Part shown: positions 1-10,990 of the stretch, piece by piece | Layout of the letters: every line of letters begins with the position of its first letter | Numbering within the stretch: position 1 is the first letter of the stretch | Assembly (NCBI GenBank): GCA_009823505.1 | Contig: VZQC01013859.1 | Location: 729,245 to 793,244, forward strand | Length of the DNA stretch: 64,000 bases | Origin: Rhizomys pruinosus | Taxonomy: Eukaryota; Chordata; Mammalia; Rodentia; Spalacidae | Reading direction: 5' to 3' | Position numbers and translations under genes: made by a program | Notes under the pieces: model-generated | Database searches by the model: none | The model's input: only the letters and a program-made list of their open reading frames with translations | What the model was told of the DNA's origin: nothing

Positions 1-340
1 AGGCTCTTCAGTGCCTTTTTCAGAGCTGGAGGCTGGGGATGGGTGAGGGAACTCAGGGTCCCGGCGCTCCCAATGAATGGGGACTTTTCTTCTCCATTTC
101 CACATTTGTCTTTGGGCTGTTCACAAACTTCCAAGCACACCAGGAACTGGGGTCGGCCCTGCGGAGCCCTCCAAGCTCCTCTGGGGGGTGAATCCTACAT
201 TTCACTTGGGTGAAGGAAGAATGCAAGGGTAAGGAGGGTGAGAAAGCAGGAGGGGGAGCGGGAGAAGGAGCAATAGCGGGGAGAGGGGAGGCGGCAGCAT
301 GGGGGTTGAGAGAAAGGTTTTCACTCTTTGTCACTCTTGA

Positions 341-382
341 ATTGGGGGCGGAGGAAAAACCCACTGTGGAAAGCTATAAAAA
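341..382 (+). promoter_or_regulatory. Dkk2: Dkk2 core promoter (inverted CCAAT, GC box, TATA-like box)
   Basis: An ATTGG (inverted CCAAT) at 341-345 overlaps a GC box, GGGGGCGGAG, at 344-353. A TATA-like TATAAAAA lies at 375-382, about 22 bp further on. The usual 25-30 bp TATA-to-start spacing puts transcription initiation near 405-425, which would give a 5' leader of about 710-730 nt before the Dkk2 start codon. The motifs are read directly; their use as a promoter is inferred from their order, spacing and position upstream of exon 1. No expression data are available here. Confidence 0.5.
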
Positions 383-563
383 GCAAAGAGGGCGGGAGAG
401 AGCAGAGAGCGCGCTAGCCTCACTGAGCGCTAGTCTGCTCCCAGTGCATCACTGAGGTGCTCAGCGCTCGCTTGCAGGGTTTGGTGGCCCTGTGTCAACA
501 GGGGTGGGGGGGGCACTTCGAGGAGACTGGGAGTGTGCGTGTGGGGGCCTCAGCTCGCCGCAG

Positions 564-593
564 ATGTCCAGAATCCATTCAGGGGACTCTTGA
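564..593 (+). promoter_or_regulatory. short upstream ORF in the Dkk2 leader (9 codons plus stop)
   Basis: ATG at 564-566 opens nine codons (MSRIHSGDS) followed by TGA at 591-593. I see no other ATG between the inferred start site and the Dkk2 ATG at 1,133. It terminates about 540 nt before the main start, so reinitiation would be possible. Upstream ORFs commonly dampen translation; whether this one is used or conserved is unknown. Confidence 0.3.
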
Positions 594-1132
594 TCCCCGG
601 TTATAGCGCCTGTTAACCTTGAAAAGAGGGACTTGTGCTCTTGCAAAGGTTGAGAATTAAGGATAGGAAAATACTGAACAGCTGGAGAGAGAAGCAGCTG
701 AGACCGAAGGAGAAGGAACTGGTGGGAAACTCCAGATCGGTTAAGAGGAGCCTTCCAGGGCGGAGATTCCTGCACAAGCACCGAGGTGCAGAGCACCCAG
801 CAAGCAAGCAGTGGATCTGCCTGGCTGGGTTTTCCAGCACCTTGGGTCACGCCTCCTTGGCAAGAAGGCGCCTCGCCTTTGATTGCTTCCAGTTACTGCA
901 GAACTTCCTGCCCTGGTGGAGAAGCAGGTCTCTCTGGGGTCACCCTCGCTCCGGGCTTGAGGCTTGAGACTGAGTTCACACAGACTTGGGTGCCTGGTCC
1001 AGAAAGGGTTGGGGGAACTGTGTCTGTGAGGAGCCCACGCACCCCTCGTGAGGGGTTCAGTTTTGGCATCCTCCTCTCTTGCATCCATACCCCTCAGGGG
1101 ACTACCCTTCTCCCGGAACCCCTCACCAGGAG

Positions 1133-1354
1133 ATGGCCATGCTGATGCGGGGCAAGGAATCATCCCGCTGCCTACTCCTACTGGCCGCGGTGCTGATGGT
1201 GGAGAGCTCACAGCTGGGAGGCTCGCGGGCCAAACTCAACTCCATCAAGTCCTCTCTGGGAGGGGAGACGCCTGCTCAGGCTGCCAATCGATCTGCGGGC
1301 ATATACCAAGGACTGGCTTTCGGCGGCAGTAAGAAGGGCAAAAGCCTGGGGCAG
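1133..1354 (+). CDS. Dkk2: Dickkopf-2, coding part of exon 1 (residues 1-74)
   Basis: This segment encodes the N-terminus of Dickkopf-2, a secreted modulator of canonical Wnt signalling that binds LRP5/6 and Kremen. The 74 codons match my memory of mammalian DKK2: a signal peptide with basic residues (R6, K8, R12), a hydrophobic core at about 14-23 and expected cleavage near residue 33. The Dkk-family N-terminal block follows at about 34-74 (KLNSIKSSLGGETP, then AFGGSKKGK). An N-glycosylation sequon (NRS) lies at 52-54. The ATG at 1,133 is chosen because it is the first in-frame ATG, has purine at -3 and G at +4, and begins the known protein; the frame stays open upstream but has no ATG there. 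Codon 74 (CAG) ends flush with the GT donor, so the intron is phase 0, as I recall for DKK2 orthologues. The two cysteine-rich domains, including the LRP-binding one, lie in later exons that are not present here. There is no frameshift or internal stop. Confidence 0.96.
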
Positions 1355-1360
1355 GTAGGA
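1355..1360 (+). other. Dkk2: 5' splice site of Dkk2 intron 1
   Basis: CAG|GTAGGA is a good match to the U2-type donor consensus and falls exactly between codons, in phase 0. The open frame continues to 1,480 beyond it, but those residues do not resemble Dkk2, which supports splicing here. Confidence 0.88.
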
Positions 1361-1689
1361 AAACCCCACAAAAACACTCTTCAGCCAGGAGAGGTAGGGG
1401 TCAGAGCTTGTGCTTCTACTGTTTGCCTTTGGGCAGGGCTAGAGGAAGAGCGCGACCATGGTCAGGTGTGGCGTGCCTGACTACTTGGGAGGGGTTCCTG
1501 AAGATGGATCTGCATGGGCCCAGGGGTCTGGGTGGTCTGTTGGTCTCTGGGCCGCATGGAGTCGACTAGGGTCTGTATCACCTTTGCTTTGGGATATGGA
1601 TAGTAAGTAAGTTTCCTCGGAGAAAGTGGCCACAATGGTCATTCCTTTTCACATGCAGATGCAAAAGCTGAAGACCTTAACAGCAGCTG

Positions 1690-1775
1690 ACATGCCGGCT
1701 AAGCACTTCAGGTGTTCACTTGCTTCATTCTCACAACTTTGGAAGATGGGACCTTTGCTTTCCCATCCTGCACAT
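1690..1775 (+). repeat. MIR SINE fragment
   Basis: GCTAAGCACTT, then TTCATTCTCACAAC, then a degraded CCCATTTTACA-like stretch follow the order of the MIR core. It is an ancient, diverged copy. Confidence 0.5.
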
Positions 1776-2510
1776 TAGTATTTGTGTGTGCCCAAAGCGC
1801 ACAGCTGGTGCAAGTGCCAACGTGGGATTTTTATAGTGCAGTCAAAGCCCATGGGCACGCGGCACATTTTACAACCCACCCCCAAGCAGGGGAATTTGCC
1901 TCCTTTCAGGTTCTCTTTTTTTCCCAGTGTCTTCGCAAAGGCAGGAAGCAACTTCGGTAAACTCGCATTTCTCACGCAGAACTGTGAAAAATTATCTGTG
2001 AGGAAGAAAATGATGAGGTGACAGTGACAGCGTCTGAAGTGTCTGCAGCACACCAAAGACACCAGAGCCGGTTTTTGAGAAAGGGAACTTTCCGCGGGCT
2101 TCTTAGTGTCTGTCACAAGGGCAGATAGATTGACAGTCACTTGCAGACTTTACACAGACAAGAATGCAAAGCGCGCACTGGGCACCAAGTGTGGTCGGTG
2201 CGCAGCGGCCAGGAGAGGGGGCTCTGCGGGCACTGGGAACTACCAGGACTCCACCTTCCGCTCCTTTTGTAGGAAGCCAAAACAGAAAGCCAGTTTGCCA
2301 GACAGCACAGGCACCTCGCACAGCACCAACCCCAGGCAGCAGGGTTCCATGCTCAGCACAGAGCTGCTGCGCGCTGTCATCCGCTACTGCTGGCCCCAAC
2401 TGGGAGACAGGATGAAGGCTGGTAGAGAGGGCCCGAGGGGCAGGGAGGACTCCGGGCCTGAGCTAGATTGCCTACTGCCCTCTCCCGGTTTGGTTTTATT
2501 TTTCTTTTAT
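1776..2510. other. intron-proximal unique sequence
   Basis: This is moderately GC-rich sequence just inside intron 1. No repeat family or exon-like frame is recognised. Its position next to exon 1 makes regulatory content plausible, but no motif cluster is clear. Confidence 0.3.
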
Positions 2511-2574
2511 TTCCCTCCCTCCCTCCCTCCCTCTCTCCCTCCCTCTTTCCCTCCCTCCCTCCTCTCTTTTTTTC
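2511..2574 (+). repeat. polypyrimidine (CCCT)n microsatellite
   Basis: Repeated TCCC units run into a T-rich tract. It is an imperfect simple repeat. Confidence 0.9.
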
Positions 2575-4412
2575 TTTTTGCTGCAGATTTTGCAGTTCGA
2601 AAATGCTTCCCAGGGTTTTGAAATGTCAAACATTTCAACTATGCTCTCAAAGGACTGCAAAGTCTCCTAGCACAAGATTTTTTAAAGTCTAAATGAAATA
2701 AACTCTATATGCATGTTCAAATGTACACACATAACCTTTGGACATGCCTCTACCTGAACACAGCACCCTTTCTCTTGACAGCGCAATTTTCTACAGTAAT
2801 CAACCTAACAGTCTCTTCTAAGTTCATCCTGAGATGGAGCCTGGGTTGAATATTTACAGTTATCTAAAGCAGAGACCTACACCTCTCACTCTGCCTTATT
2901 TGTGGGACAGAGCTCAATAGTAGTTCCCTCTGAACACATAGCCTGGACAGTTTTCTGGGTGTCCTTTCTGCTCTAGTTCATACATATCTTGGGAGTTTCT
3001 GTAAAGCCCTTCTGGTTTCTGACATATGTTGGGCCCCAATACTAGAAGCTCCTGTGTCACCAGCCATGATGGGCCTACAGAGTGGACCAAGTGACACGTC
3101 TCTTGAGGTTACCTTATCCTCTACAATTTGGTAATATTCTTGTATATCAATAGTTGTGGATTAAGTATGCTTAGTATGTTATTCCTCAACTACTCCTGAA
3201 TTAAACCTTTTAAAGAATTTGGGACTGTACTTTAACTTATCAAATTGAATATCTGTTTTACCAGTGAGTTGAGTTTTTCGTTTTGTCCTCCCTAGGTTAG
3301 CAATATTGTGAAATTATAGATACTTAGCTACGATTAAAAGATCCTTAAAACTTGACATCAAGTTCATTACAAAGTTTAACATATTGGATAGTGATAACTG
3401 GCAGCCATCTGTTTTATATATTCCTTTCTCTCTTGTTTAATCGTTGGTCTAATATGTGCATTCTTAAGAAGAACAAATGGATTCTTTCATTGAAGAAGAA
3501 AAATGAATTCTTGAAACATTTATTAATCTATCTTCAGTATTTCACTGGATACTAGTCAACAGAATATTTAGTATGCCAACTTTCAAAAATAAGGTAGAAA
3601 TTTGAAAGTCAGCTCAAGAGAAAAGATGCCACTTACTTTTATACAGAAATTTCTAGAATAACAATTTGGTTGCACTAAAATTTTATCCATCACTATAGCA
3701 AAGGAAACAGTGTCAAATGATCAAAGTAGCTATTATACAGTAACATCCTGAGACCTATTAAGTTTCACTTTCCACTCTAGTTGTGACTGATCACATTGGA
3801 ACATACGCTTTCAAAGATACAGGAATAAAAATATCAAGGACACAATTTTACATAGTGACATTAGAAATTTAGGCTTTGGTCTTCTTTTTACTAAACATGA
3901 ATTTAATAGTTTTCAATTTTCATTTTTCAGGATAGAGAACTAAAATAAACCTCTTCTTCTACCATTGCAGAATAAGTTTTTGTAGAAATTTAATAATTCA
4001 TTAGTCTACAAAAGTGAAAAATGAGATGAAACAGGTTTCAATATTTTCTTGATTCTGAATCCTGATTCCATTTGAAGAGAGGCATTCTTAACTTATAAAG
4101 ATTCTTCTTATTCTATAGGAAAGTACACTATTAGTAAATTACTCCTAGAAAAAAATGTCTGTAAATTTTATGAAAGAAAATTACAAGAGAAAAAAAAACA
4201 TTGCTGTCCAGAGCTGTTCTAATTCTCATTCAAAGATGCTGTTATGGCCTATGGTAGAAACTTACATAGGAAATTGATTTACAGAGTTAATTAGAAAAAT
4301 TATTTTGATGACTTATTCAAAATTTAATATGATGTTGACTTGTAGCATTGCTAGTGGGTTTTAAAAACATGACATGCTTTGTAGCGTAAGGGATGAATTA
4401 AGTTCCAGGACT

Positions 4413-4415
<3 letters not shown>
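2575..4415. other. AT-rich unique intron
   Basis: No interspersed repeat, RNA gene or credible exon is seen. Confidence 0.4.

Positions 4416-4483
<68 letters not shown>
4416..4483 (+). repeat. (AT)34 microsatellite
   Basis: An uninterrupted AT dinucleotide run of 68 bp, a good candidate for length polymorphism. Confidence 0.97.
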
Positions 4484-4485
<2 letters not shown>

Positions 4486-5201
4486 CAGTTCCTATGGGGA
4501 ATATTTAACATGTTGTAAGTCAAATGTAATTTTAAGCATAATCTCAAAAGCATGTGTATAAATATGTTTTGATGCCATCGCTTGATATCGTCTTGGGAGT
4601 TTGCCATATCAATTTCTATGGTTCACCTTCAAAACAAATTTAAAAACATACCAAAGTCATTATACAATCATTTTACTTTTACAATTCACAATGTCTTAGG
4701 TGTTTCTAAGAGCTTCTCTTTATGTCTCATTTTGTCTTTATGCATCATTTGACTTGAATGCAATGCTATAGCATTTTCAACTATAGCATTTGTACTTGTA
4801 GTAGTACAAGTGACAGAACAGTGACAAATAATTATATTTAAAACATAGGTAAGCTTCTTAAGATGTGTCTGTAGAAAGAAGGGCTAACAAGTTTAATATA
4901 ACTTTGGATTCTCTGATTTTCTAACAGACCTTGGGCACTTGAAGAAAAGTGGCTTAGATGAAAGTCTGTTGTGAGTAATAATTACTAAAGGTCATTGAAA
5001 CAGAACTTGAGGGACTTAATTAGAGAACACTAATGTTGGTAGATTGCATTTTTACAATAAAAATGTCATATTAACTTGGACTTCTGAAAGTTCATGAAAG
5101 TGCTCACTAAAATACACTATATATTCCTTTTTTACAGGTGCACATTTCACTTTCTGAAATTATCCACGATTTCTTTAACTTTAGCCTAACTTTCCTTTGC
5201 T
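4484..5201. other. AT-rich unique intron
   Basis: Only a small hairpin (ACTTGTA / TACAAGT, near 4,794-4,811) and short direct repeats of CTATAGCATTT (near 4,765 and 4,783) stand out. No gene or known repeat is seen. Confidence 0.35.
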
Positions 5202-5273
5202 AAGAAGTTAACCCAGTTTGCCTGTCTCGAAAAGACCAAAAAAAAAAAAAAAAAGAAAGAAGTTAACCCAGTT
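5202..5273 (+). mobile_element. minimal B1 3'-tail insertion with 17-bp target-site duplication
   Basis: Perfect copies of AAGAAGTTAACCCAGTT at 5,202-5,218 and 5,257-5,273 flank only about 38 bp. Those 38 bp are the last 20 or so nucleotides of B1 (CCTGTCTCGAAAAGACC) plus an A-run. The duplication and A-tail show L1-mediated retrotransposition of a severely 5'-truncated B1 RNA. Confidence 0.85.
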
Positions 5274-6155
5274 AACTTCTTTTTGAGTGTCACAATAAAA
5301 ACAAATAATTTTATAGTTACAAATTAAAAAAATAAGGTAAAAACTTTGAAATAGTCTACATTGATATTCATAGAAAATTGATCATTGACACAAGTGGAAG
5401 GTTACTCATAAATAGCAAGAGAAATATTTTAATGATAATCTAAGTATAAACATTCATCATTTGAGTAGGGAGAGCACGGGGACAGGGTGACTTAAATTCA
5501 GTCCAGCTGTGACTCTGACAAAGCATTGGTTTCTTTGTTATTCCCTTGGCTACAAATTTCTGCCCTTTTACCTCCTTTCCAGAAGGTTTCAAATCTATCC
5601 TCAAACTTACGATGATGTCATAGGAGGGTAATGATATATTCTGTTTTAGGATAATGTTTTCTGTTATAGGAGGATATTTTCTATTTTTAGGAGAATATTT
5701 GCGTCTACTCCTTTTTGTGAATACATTCATTTAAAGTATGTATTGAGATAATCTGTGAAGTTGTGGAGGAAATTTACAATTTACAAATAAATAAAATATA
5801 TTTACCATTTTTACCATTTAAAGTCAGTCTTTCAGGGTAGTTATTCTTTAAAATAAAGGTAACATCAAAATGAGTTGCAATCTTATTTCTGCCTACGATT
5901 CCTGAGAACCTGTTAAAATTATTTTTCCTCATTATACATCTCACTGCTTATAGTCATCTATAAAAAGTAGATAAGCCTGCTTCACATATTTTTTTCTGAT
6001 CACATAATTTTTCCTGATCACTGTGCATGAGCATTTTTTAAATGCTAGTCATTTTTAAAGTCCAAGGGAAAAAAAGTTTAAAAAATAATAATTAATAGCT
6101 TGATTTTTGCATTGTGCTGTGTTGCTTTAAGATTGTATATATAAAGATTAACTAC
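5274..6155. other. AT-rich unique intron
   Basis: No repeat or coding signal is recognised. A 96-codon open frame on the minus strand (5,440-5,730) shows no family resemblance. Confidence 0.35.
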
Positions 6156-6310
6156 GGATGGGCATGGTGGCACACACCTTTAATCTCAGCTCTTGGGAGG
6201 CAGAGGAAGGAAGATCTTTGTGAGTTCAAGGCCAGCCTGGTCTACATAGCATGTTCCAGGCCAACTGATGCCACAGGGAAACCCTGTCTCAAAAAAGACC
6301 AAAAAAATCA
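6156..6310 (+). mobile_element. B1 SINE, near full length
   Basis: It carries a head like GGGCATGGTGGCACACACC, the GAGTTCAAGGCCAGCCTGG block, and an end of CTGTCTCAAAAAAGACC plus A-tail, as in B1. Confidence 0.92.
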
Positions 6311-7378
6311 ACTATAGGGTGCATTACTAAATTTAGTATTGGGTTAGTGGAGAACAATTTTCTCTTCCTTTTCTGTCCACTTTTGCCAGCAACTAAAGCA
6401 GGACATCATATTTTCTTCTAATTGTTGGTTTTGTTAGAACAAATCTAAACCATTCTCTCAAACAAAGAGGTCAATTGATACAAAATTTGTGAATTTTTTT
6501 AAAAATAGGAACATCTGTCCACAGGAAGAAAAGTCACCATCCAAATATTTGAAATAATGGCTTTCCAGTGAATGTCTCATTCTGACAACTTTGGGTCAAT
6601 GCCCACTCTGGGTTCCAGTCAATGACAGGAAGGCCATGCATGAAAGCAATATCTAGCGAGAGTCCTTCTGGAGAGTTTAATGCCACCAGTTATTTTCTGG
6701 ATAATGAAATTGAAACAGAGAAATGTTTAAGTATAGAGATTTCAATGTCATAGTGAAATTATTGTACTTTTAATCAAGTCATTAACTTACATGCCACTAA
6801 AAATAGAAATGCAGTGCTAGCACTTATCCCATAACCACTGACTCTGTACAACAGATTATATTTGTGGGATCTTAAAATTAGTTTTGATTTATCTGTGGTC
6901 TACAAATTGTAATGCCTATATTAAATCAGAAAAACATGAAAGAAGTAAATTTTAAAAAGTCCACTCTCTCAAATGGCAACATAAAGGAATATACATCAGT
7001 TATTCTTTCAAATATTTAGCAGCATCTAATTTAATTGTTTGATTTGTTAATGGATTATAGTTTTCTTTATAATAATATAGCGGTTTAAATTTAAATGACT
7101 CATAAGCATACATTTAACTGCCTCTATCTTGTATAAAATAAAATTTAAAAATCAATTAGTGAATATGTATATCAAGTGATAAGGTGAATCAAAACATCAC
7201 AATTGTGGAAAGATATTTGCTTTTGGTATTATGATTTATTGTGTGGGATAAGATAAAGCAGATGTTCTTTCTTCTATGGATAGTAAAATTGGGTTATGTT
7301 CAGATGTATGGTTTCCTTAAATAAGTCTTACAAGTACTTGTAGCACATGTTAAATTATACTAAATGGTTTCACTGACC
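6311..7378. other. AT-rich unique intron
   Basis: No repeat family or exon is recognised. Confidence 0.35.
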
Positions 7379-7500
7379 GCCCATCCACTCTGTGCCAGGC
7401 ATGACTCCAGTGCTTATGTGTATTAACTTTTAAATCTCTAGACAACATTTTGAAGCTAATGTTAACATTATCCCTATTTTCATCAATGATGAAACATTTG
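7379..7500 (+). repeat. MIR SINE fragment
   Basis: GTGCCAGGCATGACTCCAGTGCTTATGTGTATTAAC is split by divergence but follows MIR order, then ATTATCCCTATTTTCATCAATGATGAAAC. Confidence 0.7.
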
Positions 7501-7515
7501 ATAAATAAAGAAAAC

Positions 7516-7740
7516 ATGGAGCTAGAGAGATGGCTTAGAAGTTAAGAGCACTTGCTGCTCTTTCAAAGAACGAGCATTCAGTTCCCAGCAACCATATTCC
7601 GTGGCTCCCAGTCACCACTAAATCCAGCACCAGGGTATCCAGTACCTTCTTCTGGCTCTCTAGGCCACTCTCACACACATGACATAGACCCATACATACA
7701 TATATACAGAAAACAAGAATAAATTTACAAGTAATAAAGA
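7516..7740 (+). mobile_element. B2/B3-type SINE, diverged
   Basis: The tRNA-like head (GCTAGAGAGATGGCTTAGAAG, TTAAGAGCACTTGCTGCTC) is followed by the family body with CTTCTTCTGGC and an A-rich AATAAA tail. Confidence 0.88.
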
Positions 7741-10651
7741 ATTAATTTTCCTGAAACAGTTTATGCAGTTTATGTAATAGTAAGTATCAAAAGCAGAAGT
7801 GTGACCCTAAGCTAGCTAATATTTGAACAGGTATATTTAACTATCAGGCTTTGCTAGTATAGTATAGGAAGGCTGTTCTGAATTTAAAAGGAAATATAGA
7901 GTTTTTTTCTATTTTCTATTATATTCTATAGACACGGGTTTATCCACAGCTTCATTAAAACACACAATACTACCAAAACTCCGTATGCTGCCAAATGCTA
8001 CTCTTAAGACACCAAAGGCTATGGCTGTAAAACAAAACCAAAGAGACAATCCCCTATACTGTCAAATCTTTATCGAATATCAACATTAAGAGAGATGGTA
8101 GTTCAGTGTTGTCACATAGAAAAGAAACTAGCACATAACTGGTAACTGGTAAAATTATGGAAAAACTACATAAGTAAGAATGTCCCAGACTTCAAAAATA
8201 AAATAAGTTGAGATTCTAATACCCCAAGCTGTACTAGTTGTTTAATCATGGGAACCAAAAGAATTGCATACCCTTGGAGTCTGCTCCAGCAACATTAATT
8301 TGGTGCTGTTTGAATTAAGATCGCCTTTACAGAAGCAAGGCTTTTGACTCTGCATGTATCTGGGCCCACAAACTTTGCATGAAATTTGGAACATTGATGA
8401 TTCTCTTTGAGAAGGACACAGAAATTAAAGCTACATTATTTCCACCCTATCTCCCTTAGTTTTGAAATTTTCATTTTAAGGTGTACTCTTTGTAATTCAC
8501 ACAAATTCCATGTATTTTAATAACACTGAGAAGTAAACTCATCTCATGGAATCTGATAAATTGCTTTTAACATAATATACTTGATACAACAATATTTACC
8601 AATACTATTTTGATATGGTAAAATATTTTGTTTCAGTCGTATTCAGATGGTGGTTTTCACTTGTTCATCCTAACTGTGGTCTACCTGAACATTTTGAAAA
8701 GCTGATATGACCTGCTTTGTGGTCTTTTTCTCCCATGATAACTATCCTTCTCACTCTTCACTTACTTCGTTATTTTTGCTGGTACCTAGAATTTTCCTCC
8801 ATTTCTTTAATATTAAGCTGTTTTTGTTTTCTTCCCAGGCACATTAGTTTTTGTTTCCTCTGCTGATGTCTAGGTCATCCACCTATAAACATGAGCATTT
8901 TATTATAGTCCTTTCTTGTTTTTGTCGCTACCTTTTCTCAGTGACCAGTATGATTTTTCATTTTGAAATCATTTGCTACGTAGGTGGGAATCTATCTTTA
9001 CAGTGATAAACCCCCAGTCATATGTTTTGCTCAGTGGCCCTGGAAATTATGACAGATATAGCAGCATCAGCAAAAGGATACTCCATAACAAAAAGCAATC
9101 CTTTTATGTATGATCTCAAATTATTAGGACCCAAGCAACTATGTGTCTGTTTTTTCATAACTACTAGAAAAATCTTTAGACTAAGGCAGGAAGGCAGGCT
9201 GCGAGACCCAAGGCTGGGTGCCTAGGATCCTTCCCCTGCCCTGCTCTGCTGCATCACTCACTGGTGATGTAAGAAAACCTGTGTGGATGCTGCCTATCAA
9301 ACCAGGTACATTTTGTTATTTTAAACTCTGCTTGTTTGAAAGTTTGGGGCTTAATGATTTTTAATTTTTCTCTGTGATAGAGTGTTAAGGAATCCATGTG
9401 TGATTATAATGTGTAAGTAGCTATGATTTATGCTATAAAATATATATTATAAAATGTACACAGTGTCTTAAATAATACTGTATATATTTTTAAAGTTCAA
9501 ACAAAATAGTCAAGGATTACTATTAGTTTTGTCATTTGACATTTCCTAAAATATTAGTTGTTATTTTCTGTGTGAAAACTCTCTTAACCTTTACTTTCAA
9601 CATGAACTCTACAAAAATTTGGAATATTTAATACCCAGGAAAGAGAATTCTTCAAATGTGCTTAATCATTATTATTCAATATTTAAATCATTATAGAAAG
9701 AATCAAAAGAACTGTTAGTATGTAAAAATTTAAATGCTATTATACAACAGGTTAAAATACAGGGAGACACATTGTTAATTACTTAGTTTAACTTGATCAT
9801 TTTGTATTTTGGGGATGAGGATAGGGGATGTCTCAAAATCCAATCAATGTGGTACAAAGAGTTTCCGTGGCAAATCAATTTTCACTCAACTTTAGTTCTT
9901 CTGATTTGTAATACAAGCCTTTCAAATAACTAAAAGTAATGTTTTCAGTGAGCTCTATACCAACCAAACTCTGTGTAAGAATTAGGTTTGATTGTCTTGA
10001 GTTGATTAAAAAGCTGAAGGGAGATAAATTATACATAGAAGTCTTGAAGAGTTGTAAATTTGTTCATGTTCAAATGCATTATCAAAGATTACAATGTCAT
10101 GATGACAAGTGTGTCAGTGGGTTTTAAACAAAATTAATGAAGGGAAATGGCTGTGACTGTACTGTTGTCCTTGCTTACTTATAGTGATGAGGTTAGGGAG
10201 AAGTCTGGCAGAGCCTGCATTATAGTGACGAGCTACATAAAGGAAAGGAAGGGAGCAGCAGAGGTTTCAGGGAAAGCAGATTGCTCGACCTTGATCCAAG
10301 CCTCACTAGGATAAAGGCCAATGGCTTGAAAACTTTCCTGCCTGAGAGAGAAATGTATTTTACATTGTGATTCAGTATGGCCTTTACCCTCACACTCCCC
10401 AAAATGTCTCAAAAATTAATACTGTTATGATGGGCAATGCAGTATTTTTTAAAATTTCAGTTCTTTCTTTTTTGCTCTATGCTCCTCTTCTTCCTCCTCT
10501 TCTTCCTTCTCTTCTGCCCCCTTCAGAATGCTGGTCATTATTTCTTGAATTGGCGATTAAACCCATGGCTTGAATAAAATTGAGCCAATATCATCTCTGT
10601 TCAACATGGACTTCCCAGTACTGTGTTTGTGAGATTACCATTATTAGTAGT
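7741..10651. other. AT-rich unique intron
   Basis: No repeat, RNA gene or exon is recognised in about 2.9 kb. A short GC-richer patch at 9,180-9,310 stands out only by composition. Confidence 0.35.
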
Positions 10652-10782
10652 ATTTTTTTTTTTTTGTCTTTTGAGACAGGGTCTCCCTGTAGCCCCAGCT
10701 GTCCTGGAACTCACTCTGTAGACCAGGCTGGCCTTGAACTCATAAAGATCCACCTGCCTCTGCCTCCTGAATGCTAGGATTA
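10652..10782 (-). mobile_element. B1 SINE, 5'-truncated
   Basis: Antisense B1: T-run, TTTGAGACAGGGTCTCCCTGTAG split across the tail, CCAGGCTGGCCTTGAACTC, ending at TGCTAGGATTA. The first 25 or so bases of the B1 head are missing. Confidence 0.9.
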
Positions 10783-10794
10783 TTAAACTTTTTC

Positions 10795-10990
10795 CACACA
10801 TTATACATCATTTCTCTATCAAATCTAGAGTCACTTCCCTTTCCATGCCCCCCACCCCACCCGAGTTTCCACACTCTGCCACACATGTCCTGCATCTCTT
10901 TCTGAGTCCTTCAGAGTTTTTTGTTGTTGTTGTTGCTGTTTGCTTGCTTTCTAGTTCTTTTGTTTTTGTTGTTCTCCCCAACTTGTATTT
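10795..10990 (-). mobile_element. L1 3'-UTR fragment
   Basis: It matches, with divergence, the L1-tail sequence seen at 57,460-57,610 and 58,061-58,285: ATACATCATTTCTCTAT..., CCATGCCCCCCACCCC, CATCTCTTTCTGAGTC. These are the C-rich block and terminal region of the rodent L1 3' UTR in antisense. Confidence 0.6.

Larger units (their letters stand above)
405..1354 (+). other. Dkk2: Dkk2 exon 1 (5' UTR plus first coding segment)
   Basis: This is the inferred first exon. It runs from the likely TATA-directed start (about 405, uncertain by tens of bases) to the CAG|GTAGGA donor at 1,354/1,355. The leader is moderately GC-rich with scattered CpGs. It contains only one ATG before the main start, at 564. 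The 3' boundary is firm because the recognised Dkk2 reading frame stops matching the protein exactly at the donor. Confidence 0.7.

Noticed and set aside
79..90. Possible NF-kappaB-like site (GGGGACTTTTC)
   Set aside because: It is one mismatch from consensus, with no supporting cluster; too short to claim.
1079..1132. Upstream extension of the Dkk2 frame before the ATG at 1,133
   Set aside because: There is no ATG in the extension and it does not resemble the Dickkopf N-terminus; the signal peptide starts at 1,133.
461..1211. Minus-strand and other-frame open frames of 100-156 codons across exon 1
   Set aside because: They are GC-rich chance frames overlapping the Dkk2 leader and coding segment, with no recognisable domain.
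1355..1480. Continuation of the Dkk2 frame past the donor
   Set aside because: The sequence beyond the CAG|GT donor does not match the family; it is intron read-through.
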